Assembly (NCBI GenBank): GCA_013396995.1
Contig: VWZP01002396.1
Location: forward strand, 1,037,782 to 1,101,781
Length of the DNA stretch: 64,000 nt
Direction: 5' to 3'
Source of the DNA: Dicaeum eximium
Taxonomy: Eukaryota; Chordata; Aves; Passeriformes; Dicaeidae
Each line of letters begins with the position of its first letter. Position 1 is the stretch's first letter. Under the pieces are notes generated by a model, which was not told the origin of the DNA, ran no database searches, and saw nothing but the letters and a program-made list of their open reading frames with translations. Below are positions 50,459 through 63,600 of the stretch, in pieces. A program made the position numbers and the translations under genes.

Positions 50459-53400
50459 CTATGTGGTGGTGAAAACCACTTTGTGCAGGCTGTGCACAAG
50501 GCTGGTCTCTCACTGGCACAAACAGGACAGTGACATAGGAGTCTTCTTATCCAAGAGGCAGTAGATAAAAAGAACAATGGAGAAATGGAAAACTGAATCA
50601 TTAGAGGCCAATTGGGCACATGCAAAGCCATAGGTGGTGCTGTGTCCAAGTGTATGTTGTTATTTGAAGGTACATAGCCACCCTCCTCTGTGCAGACCCC
50701 ACAGAACTAGTCAGTGTTTGCCCATAATTTTGTAAAAACACCAGCCAAACTGATGAAGATCAGATTTGAAGCCTGTCTCTTCCTCTGTCCAACAGTGTCC
50801 AGCAGCAGATGCTTACAGAAATAACACAAGAAATAAAACACTAGTTGTGCCTTCCCTAGCACACCCTCCAAATCCCATCAACCAGCAATTCAGGAACATC
50901 CTGTGCCAAGGCTTTGCGGCCCTATCAGTTTTCAGTAGATCTTGATGAATTGTTCTTCTGTGATTTTTTTTTTCATTCTCTTTAAATATTGTTTGATCTC
51001 CTCACTGTATATCTTGTCCCGTGAGAAATATGAGTAAATGCACCCTCTTGACATTGCTCACCATTTGTAAGATCTATCTTGCAATGTCCTTTTCCAAATT
51101 GGAGAGTCTGTACTGAATGTGCCTCCCACAGGCAGCTTCCTTTAATTAGACAAATTTGATCAAGACTGACTTGTCAGGGGTGTTCCAAGGACCTTTCTGT
51201 CACTATAGCAATGCTGAGTGTGCACAAAAGGCTCTTGCACACAATGGGCAGAGAAATGCAAGCACAGAAGATTTATCTATCATGGATTACTTCTGGAATA
51301 CTTCCAGACACCTTGAATCACCACTGGAAAGATCACTTGCATCAAAGCAGAAGGGGCCAAGAGGATGTACAGCACGAGAGTCTCGGGGCACTCTACCCTG
51401 ATTTTGATATAGCAAACCCAGATGTTATCAGCATAAGGAGCATAAAGAAAAATATCACTGGTATCAGTGGCTGGTGCCAGTGTACCAGCTGCTACTGTGT
51501 GCCCTTAAACTGCAGATACACTGCCTGAATTCCCACAAGAACCTGGGCAATTAGAAAATAACATTTGAATGCAAACCTAGGCCTCTGAAAGCAAAAGAGT
51601 CCTCAGGGTATAGAAAATTATTCCTGTGTTAAAATCCTTCTCTCTTTCTGAGGCTGCACACATCAGAGGCAAGGAATTGGCAAATTTTGTATGGCAGAAT
51701 CTTTAAAGACATGAGCAGCTTTTTAAATATTTCCAGAGTGCCTGGGTTTCAGTTTTTGAATAAGCAAGCAGATGTGTCTGATGAGCCTTTGCAAAGCTCT
51801 TCTTCTCCTGCCACTGCTATTGGAAAGCAGACCCTCATTTGTGATTGTCTTCTGCCATATTTTACTTAGCTAAAAGCACCAAATGAAATCAAGCATGGTA
51901 AACAACAGAATGTTATCACGCAAAATACAGAGCTCTGCAAAAACCTTAGAGTGGGGAGAATAGAGAATATAATTAGGATAAGTCAGGATCTGAAATGTTT
52001 AAGAAAAAGTGTTAAAAGGTATAGTTTAAAAGGAAAAGAGTCTACAGTTATTAGTAACAACAGAAGTAGTAGAGAGTGAAGGGAATATTTCAGTCTTCCA
52101 GAGCAAGTACAGCTCTAAGGCACAGACTGGAGAGGCTCAGCTGGTGACAGCAGAGCCAAGGTAAAGTGCTGAGCACCAAACCAGAGGCAAACACACAGAC
52201 TGAGGAGGCTCCTTGCTGCTCAGATGCAAGAGCTGTGCTCTTAAACCCAGCAGCTCAATCCAGGGCATTACTCATCCCTGATTTGGTCCTCAAGAATGTC
52301 ATGTTTTTCACAGTCTGCGACACTTAGGATTGATAGGACTGGGGTGGGAGAGAGCACTAACCATAGTGCACAGCTCATGACCAAGCCTTGGGGATCTCAG
52401 CCTTCCTCTGCTTCAGCTCTTCCCAGCTTTCTGGAAGCTTAGGAGGTCAACAGGATGCAGTTGACAGGGCAGCTGGAATGGGCAGCTTCAAGCATCACTG
52501 TCTGGAATTTTATGAAAGAATATGCACTTCTGTCCCTCCCAAGAAGTGTCAGTATTTCTGAGTACATAAATAGAATTTAAAATAAAATTCAGCTTTATAA
52601 CACTTCTTAAAGCTGGAAGTTGCTCCTAGGTACCACAGCCTCAGCATGGAAATCAGAAAGAAGCCAGAGCAGCCACCAAAGCAGCACAGGGCAGCATTTT
52701 GTGGTGAGGCAGCACAGAGCCATCACATCAGCTTGAAACTAGCTGGGATTTAGCCTTCAGTAAACCCAGAACCGTGTTTAAAACCATTGGAGAGGTTTAT
52801 ATCCTGTGATGAGTTCTCCAAACCAGTACTAACTCGGTGTTCACACTGTAAGTGCTGCACTCAGCTGAGGAGGACCAGCAGCCACCCCTGAGCGCTGAGG
52901 AGCGGGGAAGGTCCTTGTGGGAATGGCAATGTGGAAGCAGCTCCATGTGACTGAGATTTTCCCACACCTGGGGCCTCCCCTCCTGCCCTGTAACACACAA
53001 GAGGTGGACTCTGAGGAAGGCAGGTTCCCTTCTGGTCTTCCCAAAAAACTGGGAAAGGAAAGTAGAATTCAAGGCTTCTCAGCAGCACGGAGTAGGAAGT
53101 TTTTAGGGCTGTCCTTGCCTGTGGAAAGCCTAGGTGAAGGCTGTGTCCTCATGGTACAGGTCAACAGACCACACCAAGTACTTTCCACAAAGTTTGTGTT
53201 ATTTGTTCCAAGATGTGTCATTTAGTGTGTTGCTTTATAGTTAAAAATTTGCATCCACAATGCAGCAGCTGAAAGGGCTCGTATGACAAACATGCAAAGT
53301 GCAGAATATTCCTTTCCATCATTCATATCAGAAATTGAAAAGCTAAAGGGCAATGGGTTAGCAATCAAAGACAGCACAGCTTATTTCCCAATCAATCTCA

Positions 53401-53479
53401 GAATTAAGAATTGGAAAACTTTTTCAAAACTAAGCATGCATGACCATGCAAAAAGTAAATGAACCAAGGCACACATTCT
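50459..53479. other. Intergenic region, part 2
   Basis: Between the CR1 and the end of SLC25A20 I see no gene, RNA or recognisable repeat. ORFs here (up to about 105 codons) look like chance. The right limit is the inferred SLC25A20 polyadenylation site. Confidence 0.7.
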
Positions 53480-54592
53480 AGCCAAGCAGCATCTACTTTT
53501 ATTGAGTTACCATAATACTGCATCACAACCAAAAGAAATTAAAATTTGCTTTTTGCTTCTCAGTATTAGTCACTGCTCAAATGAAAATGTGATCATGTTT
53601 AATAGTAGCAAGAGAAAACCGAGGAACAGGAGAAAGAATAAAGCTAGACAAAACTGCAGAGCCAGTGTCCTCTTCATGTGTCCCCCCCTTGTGTCAGAGA
53701 AATTCAGTTCTTGGAAGTCCTGTTAAATTTGCTCACATCAATGTCAGGGATTGAATCCCAGGACACAGTAGTTGATGAATCAAATATATCACAGATAGCT
53801 ATGAGCTGTGCTGTACTTTTGAAATCACATTTGGGCTCTCTTCAGTAGGAGAGAAAGGATTTGAGAGAAAAGTTCAGGTTAATCAAACACATTTCCCCAC
53901 TGGCTCCTTCAGTAAAGCTTAGTACAAATGTTAAACATAATGCATTTTGTGTCCTAGTTCCACAGAAAAGATCAGCGTGCAAGACCTGATATGGTACCTG
54001 CAACACCCCTCAACCCACTGAGACGTAGCTCTGGCCTCCCCTGCTGAGTTGTGTTTGCTGCTGTACATGCACAGGAGATTAAAACCAGTGTTAACACAGA
54101 AACAGCCCCAACTGAAAATCTACAGGAGATGAGAACGTTGTCTGACATGGCTTGCAGACACGACCATGTGCAGCTGCTGACTTATGCCCTGAGAGTTCAG
54201 TACGTGCTGCCAAAACATTATATTAAGGAAGTTTTCCAGCATTAATAGCTACATGTTTCTTCAGTAAATAAAGAATTACATTTTAAGATATGTCCCTTTC
54301 TTCCATGAGGAAGTACTTAAGGTAGCACGTGTGATAGTGACAGCTGTGTGTTAGCAGTGTCACTGCAGTGGTTGGCTCAGAAGATTTGTCACCCCCAGCT
54401 CTTCACCAACTCTGTCAGAGTTACAGCTTGCATTTCTGACTGGCACATAGCACCACCTAAAGAATGTGAGAAAGGCAAAAAGGTATTAGGCAAACGATTA
54501 TTCCTGAAATATTAAGTGATCATTCATTTATTCCTTTGAGGCAGACTTGCACTCTGTTCCTTCTCCTCTCTCGTTTCCAGACTTCCTAGTCT
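53480..54592 (-). other. SLC25A20: SLC25A20 3' untranslated region (inferred)
   Basis: It starts after the stop codon at 54593-54595. The best polyadenylation signal is AATAAA on the minus strand (plus-strand TTTATT at 53498-53503), giving a tail of about 1.1 kb. An earlier AATAAA at 54527-54532, about 60 nt past the stop, could give a short form. The end point is inferred from the signal alone. Confidence 0.55.
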
Positions 54593-54655
54593 TCATAGAC
54601 CAGGTGCAACCCAGTTAAGAAACTTCATAGCGACTTCAAAACCAAGAAAACATGC
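54593..54655 (-). CDS. SLC25A20: SLC25A20 exon 9 (coding part)
   Basis: Residues 282-301, ACFLGFEVAMKFLNW then VAPGL, and a TGA stop. The last transmembrane helix matches human; the final residues differ slightly (VAPGL against ATPNL). Acceptor TTTTCCAG, phase 0. It is too short to appear as an ORF and was found from the family's C-terminus. Confidence 0.95.
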   Translation of the reverse strand, partial: ACFLGFEVAMKFLNWVAPGL

Positions 54656-57600
54656 CTGGAAAAGAGAACACAGAACAAATAAGGATTCTAAAAATCTGTT
54701 TCAAACAAGGCTTTTGAAATGCTGCACTATGAACACCTAATGTGGTTTATATGGAAGGAGGAAAAGGACAAAAACGTCTTGAACCAGAAGCAACAATTCT
54801 ACTGTATTCCTCCACCCAAAGTCTGAACTTTAGCTCTGTTAGGCTCATTATTTATTGAAGGGGAAGTGAGTCCAAACTTATTCCATCTTCTACAGTTGGA
54901 TGTACAACCAGTAGCTAAAAACTATCAGAGAAAGTCAATGAAGAGCTTTCATGGAAAGCTTTGAAGAAAGATTTACTTGTTGCTCCTAGATTAAAGTACA
55001 GTTTTAGAATCTGGACACCAACAACCGAAAGTACCTGCAGTGACAAGAGCCTCACTGAAATGGTACAGGAGTGAACAAGCAGTCGTGTCCCCTCCAGACT
55101 GCCAACGCTCACGGAGAGCAGGCACGTCCCCAGAGCCACCCGGAATCAGAGCGTACTCACGGCGTTAGCGGGAAAGGCCCTGATCATCACAGCTGTGAAC
55201 CCCTTGTACAGAGATGCAACTCCTTCCTCTCTGATGAGCTCCCTCAGCACATCTCTGAAGCCATTTGGGTATTTTCCTGCAGGAGCTGAAAGAGATGCAC
55301 AACACATTAGCCCAGATGTGTGGCAGTGACAAGGGCTGAAGGATGTGCCATATGTAAGAGCCCAGGATTTTCAACAGGTTCACACTGCTACCACAAACAA
55401 ACAAGAGAGCTCAGTAAAGGCTCAGTGAACAGAAGTTAGGTGCTCACCATGACCGAAGAGTTTACATCATCAAGTCATTGCAGGCAGGGAAGAATGGAGA
55501 ATAACTTTTGTCAGGGTTGGAAGACTGAGCTGTTACTTGCACTGCTGATCACAGCTCTCCCAGGAGCTGCACTTAGGTGATAGGAATGTCAGATATGAAA
55601 ACTGATGAAGCTGGTTAATAAGAAAATGATCCTATCACATGCCCCAGACAAGAACAGCAACAGACTTCAAATGAAAAGCACAAGATGTTCTAATGCTGAT
55701 GTTACATGGATATGTTGAGGTGTTTTTTAAAAGCTACTCTACTCAAAAAACAATTTCTTCCTTCTCCTGACACTGCCCTGGGAAAAACTGCCTCTGTCAG
55801 CCCTCTGAAGAGGTAGTCCACATATCAGGCCAGTAAATAGAACCACCATGAACCCACGTCATCCACACAACAGCACTGGGGACTGGATTGGATTTTTCAT
55901 GCACTTGTCTCAAGCAGCACTCAAGACATGCTGCTCCCAGAAGGCATCTCCCATTCCTGCCCAGCCCATTCCCAGGAGCAGCACCCTGAGTGTGGCCGTG
56001 GCACTCTGGAGCGCAACTCACCGGTCTGGAAACGCGATTTCAGCACGTCTGGTGGAATGGCAACTGCCCAGTTGAAGATCCCAGCCAGGCCACCAGCAAA
56101 GAGAATCCTAGGCACACTGAGGTCACTCACACTGTGGCAGGATCAGAGTGGAGTGGGAGGAAAAAGTGAAAAAAAGATTCAGAAAGGGGAAAAAAAAGTC
56201 AGAGTGCCACCTTTGACTAAGATGACAATCAAAAAGACAGCCTGGCTGGCAGCCAGAAGGCAGCACAATTCTGCAGACAGAGTGCAGTATCTGAGCAACC
56301 TTTCCAAGATGGACCAACTTCACCCTAAAGATTCAAATCTTTTTATTCAGCAGCTCACACACACATGCTCTGGGGGAAAAAAAAACCCCAACAAACAAAA
56401 AAACCCACAAAAAAACCAAACCAACCAACCAAACCCCCACAAAAAATCCAACAAAGCCCCCCAGCATTTTGTGCGCATACAGGGTTGAAACTACTTTAAG
56501 TATTCCTTACTTGGCTAATAAGATCCAAACTGGTATCTGAGAGAAACTCAGAATATTATTTTAATTGTCAGTTAACCCCAGACCAGAACAGTTCAACTCA
56601 ACAGATGAGCAACCATTTTCCTTTTTTTGAAATTTGTTTTGGTGATACTGCTCTAAATCTCTTTGTAACTGAGGAGATTAATCAGCAGTGTCTGGGAAGC
56701 TCAGAAAGTGATGACTGTGAGATTTCACTGACCTCTTTCCCTCAGGGGTCAGAATGTTCTTCAGCCACTCGTACGTCATGAAGTACATTCCACTGGCCGG
56801 GACGTCTGGTGGGTAAACAACAAAGGCTGTGAGGAGTGGGAAACCAAAGGAAGCCCAGAGGCACACCAGCCCCATGCCAGCCCAGCAACACCACTAAGTA
56901 CATACAGATTCCTTTTCTGAACCTCTTCTACAAACAAAATAAAAATCTTCTGCTGCCTTAGACAGAGGAGTCTGAACTTTCCCATGGAGAGCAGGTGCTA
57001 ACTGCAAGAACTGGGAAAATAACTTTTGTGTCAGCAGCCTTTCAAACCAGACTGTAACCTGGTTACATTACACTAATGATGAGACAGCTCTAAACTGTCC
57101 AGATTTCTGCACAGCACATCACAGCAGCGCAGGAACTTCATGAATTTTGCACACTACTAGTTCTAATGATTCTATTTGGGGATTTTTTTCTGCAGTTGAT
57201 GGGTCTTGCTTTTGGTTTTTTTTAAGCTACTCCCACAGCCTATTCTTATCCCATACCTAAACTGGAGAACCAGCCCCTACCTAGGGACACTGCCAGAGTT
57301 ACACTTCAGGCTGCTACACTTGTGTGAGAAGCAGAGGCTAGAACAAAATCCTAAACTGAACTAACAAAACACAGAAATTTCAGTTTTTCAAAGGGAAATT
57401 ACTAAAATACATGAAGGATTTCAGGTCTGGCACAATTACTTAGTTGTTGTTGTATTTGAGAGAGGGGTCACGACATCCCAGTCCAAAATAACCCGTACTC
57501 AAAAGGGTAGACAGCATAACTGCTGCCACCACATATTTTAAAGCAGTCAGTATTATACAGCAACAGTCACAGACAGGCACAATCCTTCTCTCAAGGAAAA

Positions 57601-60600
57601 AAAAAATTTAAAAAGAAGAAAATAATTTTTAAAAAAAAGCCCACTTCTGTATTTTTCTCTTCTCTTTGTTCTCTCTGCTCCTCTCCTGAAGTGTCTCATT
57701 CCTCTTGGCTTCTCAGATCTTAATTACTTCCTATATCTCTCTGATCCTTGTCATCTAATCTCTTCCTCACCCACTGAGAATCTCATGTTTATTTCTCAGG
57801 CCCTTTGAGGCACTGGAGTAGCTCTGCAGACTGAAAAAAAAAAAAAAGAAAAACAAAAAAGAAAAAAAAAGAAAATGGGTGACACAGCCCCTCCAATTGG
57901 CTAAAGGGACAGTGAGATCTCCCATAGTGTGTCAGGCTGGTTATCCTACAGTCCCCCCCAGCAGGGTAGCCCTGCCCCTCACCTCTCATGAGGGTCAGCA
58001 CCGTTCCCTTGTAGACGCCGCGGATCCCAGCCTCGCGGTACAGCTGCTTGGCACAGTCCAGGGAGCCACTGTACTTGGTCTCACCTGTAGCTGCCTGGAT
58101 CTGCAGGATTAAAGTGAGAGTTTCTGACCAGTGAAGGTTTCTGGTCGATGCAGAATCATTCAGCCAAGGGTTAGAAAGCCTCACATGTGTTTCCAGACAA
58201 GAAGGAGCAGATGTTCCTGCCTAGGGAACCTCTGCCTCACTTCCTCAAGCAGCTCTCACATTGAAGCTGAGGCTGTGGTTACTGTTCCATGCAGAGGACA
58301 GATTCTCCTTTATTTTTCCACAGTGTAAGTTTGAAACAACTCAAGCCACCTAGTTAATTCCACACCAACAAAAAGTAGTCTTCAAATAGTTCAGTGAAAT
58401 TCAAACCATTTGTATGTGTATAAAAGCTCCAATGATAATATCCTGTTTGTTAGAACTAACATGTGACCACCCATCACCATTAACAGAGTTCAACACAGTC
58501 TGAAACAAGCAGAGCTTCCCACACCTGCTAAAGATGGCATTTCGTTTGTTCAGGTTTACATTTTCCAACAATACTTTAAAACCCCCGCAGGAGGTGCAGA
58601 GCTAACAGCCACCCAAATGTCAGAACACTGTTTTGAAATGCATTCCTTAGCTCTGCACGGGGAACTGTCAAGGTAACAGAACTTCTTTACACCAGAAAGA
58701 GTCTCATGATCTAGCAGGTTTACATTTTTTTTTTAGGAAAAGTTTCATTCAGAAAAAATTGACTTTTCCATACTTTTAAGAGGACTGAGGCATCCATGGA
58801 TGCCTCATATAGTGTCCCATAGCATAAGGCTTGAGCTGTGTAAAATGGATAGAGCAATTAATGCTGTGTGTACTTATACTGTCACGGTGAGTTTGTTTAA
58901 TGCTTCTTCGTGACACAGCTGCATTAAATGACAGTTGTCTCAGTCCTGTCAAAAAACAGAACAGAGTAAATGTACTAACCAAAGAAATTCCTGCTATGGA
59001 AAGACAAGACCCTTAAATTAAGTTCCCATCACCACCATCCAATGCCTTACCTGTAAAAGGCACTTGATTCTCTCTCCTGGAGCCATGATTACTGTTGTGA
59101 ACACTCCTGACAACATGCCAGCAGCAAACAGCTGAGGATATCTGTGCCAAGGAAACAGAAAACAGCACAACACAACACAGCACACATGAAACAAAGGGCA
59201 GAAAGACCCCTGCCTCACCAGATGATGCTGTTCCACATGAACATGGCAGTGGAACTTGAAATGCATCCACTGCTTTTATCAGTGCAGAAGTGCCTTGTCA
59301 ATGCAGAGCTAAACATTTAAGATGTCTAGGACTCAAAGCACTGGTTCCTGCAGCAACCACAACTCAGCTCTTATATCCATTCTATTTGCTAATACTTCTT
59401 TTACTTGCATTTTTTGCTATAATATTCTCCATTCATTTTCATTCCCTTTCATTTCAGTCTCTTCCTCCTTCAGCCCCCGTACTCTTCTCAGTGTAAATGT
59501 GAAGAGTAAATTCCACACATATTCCTGCTTGTGCAGCCAGAAGCCTCCTTTCCATAACCTCTCACTCCCTCATTCCCCTCAGTCTCTGCTAAAGTCGAGC
59601 CTGTCCTACCAACCTGCCATTATCCCAAACATTCTGCACCTGCTTTCACGTGGCAAGGTCTCCATGACAAAAATCCCTTAAACAAGCTGAGTTTCTCCAT
59701 CACAAAACTATCTTTACATCCAGCCTGCTGCTACCTCCCTTAGTCAGATGACCTACCATCTCAATTTAATCAAATTCCACACCTTCTGCTTCTCTCCACT
59801 TGCCCAAGAGATGGCATTCTATTCCAATTCTTACACCTTTCCCTACTCAAATTCCCATTGTATCTTCCAGACCACTCAGACCTCCCTCACCACTCCACAT
59901 GCACCTCCTACTCAAATGAAGTTTTGAGGTTTTTAGCTCACTTTGGTTTTATTCAGCCCCAGAAAAGGCAGGATAGGCTCCTCAGGTTTCTCTCCATCTT
60001 TGTCCTTCTACAACTTCCCTTCAAAATCAGGATGGGGAAATACAACCATCTGGCCTGCCTCTACACCCATAACCACAGCACTGGGACTGCTTGTTCAGTC
60101 CCTACTGTTTCCCTGGCCTTTCCCTCTGGTCTTGCCTGCATGAGGACACAGCCCTGGTATAAGAGAGGGTAAGTGAGCAGTTCCCCAGCACCTCAGCACT
60201 GCTTCCCTCTGAGCAATGGGAGCTGTGCTGGCAGCAGCTCGTGCTGCAGGGCCAGGTGTGCTCACACCAGCCCTGTGCAGAGAGGGCTCCAACAGAAACC
60301 AAAACACCCCACCACAGCTGGCTCCACACAATGGGCTCCTGCTTTCTGACACAGCTCCTACCTAGCACACAAATAATGGGATAAAATATTGCTAAGCTAC
60401 AGCCCAGTCCCTGTAGAGCTGTAAATCACAGCTCAGCAAACCCATTTTTTTAAATTACAGGAGTAATTTATGGTCGGGGGGGGGCTTTCTTCATGCACAG
60501 GTTGGCTTGTAGAAAGTCCCACCAAGTTTTCTCAGCTTCCTGTTGCTGTTTATGAAGGTCAGACATGCCTGAGAGGAGGGCTGCTCATAAACACCTCTTT

Positions 60601-63600
60601 TTAAAAATGATAATAAAACATTTTTATGCCTGTTTTTATATCTTAATGAAGGGACACAAGAGGACTCATAACTAATAGGGAGAAGAGAATCAGGGCTGTG
60701 ACTGTTATCAAGACTGCTTGACCATGAATTTATTGCTCCCATAGTTTCTGTTAATAGCAAGACTGTTGGCAGGCAATCATTATATAACTCACTGTACTCA
60801 TCTAAACCGGAATTGTTCCTTAATGGCTCCTTCCTGCATAGAAAGGGAATTGCATCGTACCTGCCCACACAATGTCTGTTTTTAGCCTGTGCTACCAGTC
60901 CCACGCTTCCAGAAGCATTAAAACATGAGTGTTTTATTTTTCAGAACTCTATTTATAACCTAGGAGAAGACACATTTACACCACAACTCAACGTGTGACA
61001 ATGCAGCAAGAGCCTCAGGATGCCTTTCCCAACAGTCTGATTAACCAGGAACTCACGTCAAAACATCATCAGGTTTTCTCTGCTGCAGTCTTTTTCCCAA
61101 GCCAAATCCAAAGAAGCACACAGCAAACATGGGTGTCACTCCAATGATAGGAGCTGCCATTCCTCTATATAAGCCTTGGATTCCCTGCAAGAAACATTAT
61201 CACAGGAATTACTTGGTTTGGTATAAACTTTGAACACATTTCACATTTCTTGTTGAGAAGATAAAGGCAACAATCTAGGGTAGGATCCATCTAACAGTCA
61301 AATTGACCAGAGGAATAAAAGAGTTTATTGTTCATTTGCAGTTATACATGTTTAGCTGAGGCTCAGGGACTGCTGCAGAGGAAAGTTATCCTTCCTGGGA
61401 AACACTGGCAGCACTGATGCCCTTCTAGAACAATACACATCGTCTGCAGGTACATCTCAAGTATGAGGAAGTGAAGTTAAAAGCCACCTGAATAAGAGCC
61501 TTAATAGATTATGTCAAGAAAGAACACACTCAGCTACACACAGAAATGCACCTGTGTTTTATTGGTAACTTGTCAAATGCAGTAGTGTAAAATCCTGACA
61601 CTGAACCTGAGAACGCTGAAACCGATTCACTCTTTAACTAAAGGAGGAGTCAGAGAGAACAACTGGAATTCCTTCACTCCTCGCATGAATTCACTTTGGA
61701 ACAGGTTCAAGAGCAAATTATTTTTGTTTCCTACCCTAAATCCAAACTTTTTCCCCACATAACATCACATTCCTGATGTTTCCATTCATAGACTACACAT
61801 ATGAAAAAGTTTTAATGCAGACCCCAGCAGCTGTATTTATGTCATTTCTCTTGCCTTTAAATTGAACTTTGTCCAATAAAAAGGACACTTATCTTCCTAG
61901 ATAAAGGCTAGATGCATAAATTAAGTATTTGCTGGTCTCTGCACCCCTTTCTTCCCCCTGCCCCAATAAACCAGTGCATCCCAGTACATGCTGAAGTCTT
62001 ACAGGCACAACTGGCTCTGCCATGAAATTGCAGCTGGCTGAGAGATCAGCCACTGCTGCTCAACCTCTCCATGAGCATTGGGAAGCAAAAGGCCTTGGCA
62101 GAGAGGTTTAATAGTTTTCCTTACAGAAAGGGATGAGTATTGAGTAGGAGTAGAGAAGCAGCACTGCTTTTGAACTTCCCATCACAAGGCTATTATTATG
62201 GCTCAGCTCTGACGTCCGTGCTGCAGCAGGGGTGTTAAAAACTGCCAGGGATTCAGAGCTGGCACAGCATTCCAGTCCTTTGTGGGAGAGACCAGAGGAA
62301 CAAGATTTGCTTTGGTTATATAACAACCTGTTAATACTGCAATGGAAGTAGATTTCAGATTTGAGGCAGATCTTTCATTCAGCAGGGAATTACCTAACAA
62401 GAATAGAAATGAGACTTCAGGAAAGCAGATAAACAGCTGGGCTTTACAACCATTATTTACAAATGGTAAATGGCTGCTGAGAAAACTTAAAAAGCAGAGA
62501 AGTGGACTCTCTGTCAATTAAAGATTTAAATCAAGGCTGTGTGCCTTTCTAGAAACAAAACAGACTAGCTCAACAACATGATCATGATGATTCAGGAGTA
62601 AAAGACACTGTCCACCTTCTAGAGAAGATTGAACAACTACTATAATTGACACTCTGCTCTCAAAAAAAGAAAAAGAGAAAAAAAATCTACAGATTAAAGA
62701 TACTCTGCCTTCTCATAGGTGGCATAACACCTTATAGAAGAAAGTAAAAGTACTGCTTGTATCAACAAAAGTCATTACCCATGTTAGAATTTCCAGAGAT
62801 GACTCCAAATACCAGCAAAATTCCAAGGCCCAAAAACAACTGCCAACATTCACTCCAGTCTAACTTCAGACATTAATATCATGCTACTTTGAACCAAAAA
62901 CATTTCTTAGCAAAACAAAGATACAGGTACCTGGACCACGTGCATGCTAAGTATTCCCCAAGCTTTGTTATCTGCTTAAAAATGTTAATTAGAATAAATT
63001 TAACTGACAACACAGGAACTGTATGGTCTCTGGGGGGCACATGATTCCATTCCAACAAAGTACAGAAACAACTGATGTATCTGGCAGGTGTCACAGTACC
63101 TCTTTAACAAGAGTCTTTCTGAAGCAGTCAAAGGTCCCAGAATAGAGTGGGGTCTGGCCAGGCTGTGGCTTAGGCTGGGTTTGCAGTCTGACCTATTAAG
63201 AGGGACAGGAAAACATTATTTTATTAAATATTACAATCTTTGATTGACAGAACACTTCTGGCTGTTATGAAGTATGTTTTGTGACTGAACCTGAAGATAA
63301 TGATAGAAACACTGACATCATTTTAGCCCTTTGCAGAAGAGAAGAGGTTGAATTTTAACATAATGAGTAGTTAATGTGTTTAACTAATTAATTGCTGGGC
63401 TGACGTCCGGATGAGGACCCCAGCTCCTGGACCCCACAGGTTCACTCCTGGCCTCCCCCGGCGCAGGGGCGCGGGGTCCTACCGCGGGATGGGGCTGGCG
63501 GGCGCATCCCATCTCCCAGCTCCTTCCAGCACCGGGAACACCGCCGCTCTTTCCCCGTTTTTTCACCATAAACCGGGACTGCGGGACGCGCGGCCGCCGC

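Larger units (their letters stand above)
58101..63099 (-). other. SLC25A20: SLC25A20 introns 2 to 4 (non-coding content)
   Basis: Introns 4 (58101-59050), 3 (59142-61056) and 2 (61185-63099) hold no recognisable gene, RNA or CR1. Intron 3 has a pyrimidine-rich plus strand around 59380-59900 and a short G run near 60476-60485. Exons 3 and 4 lie inside this span and are listed separately. Confidence 0.75.

Noticed and set aside
59142..63099. SLC25A20 introns 2 and 3 are both exactly 1915 nt
   Set aside because: I saw no sequence similarity between them, so the equal length is taken as coincidence.
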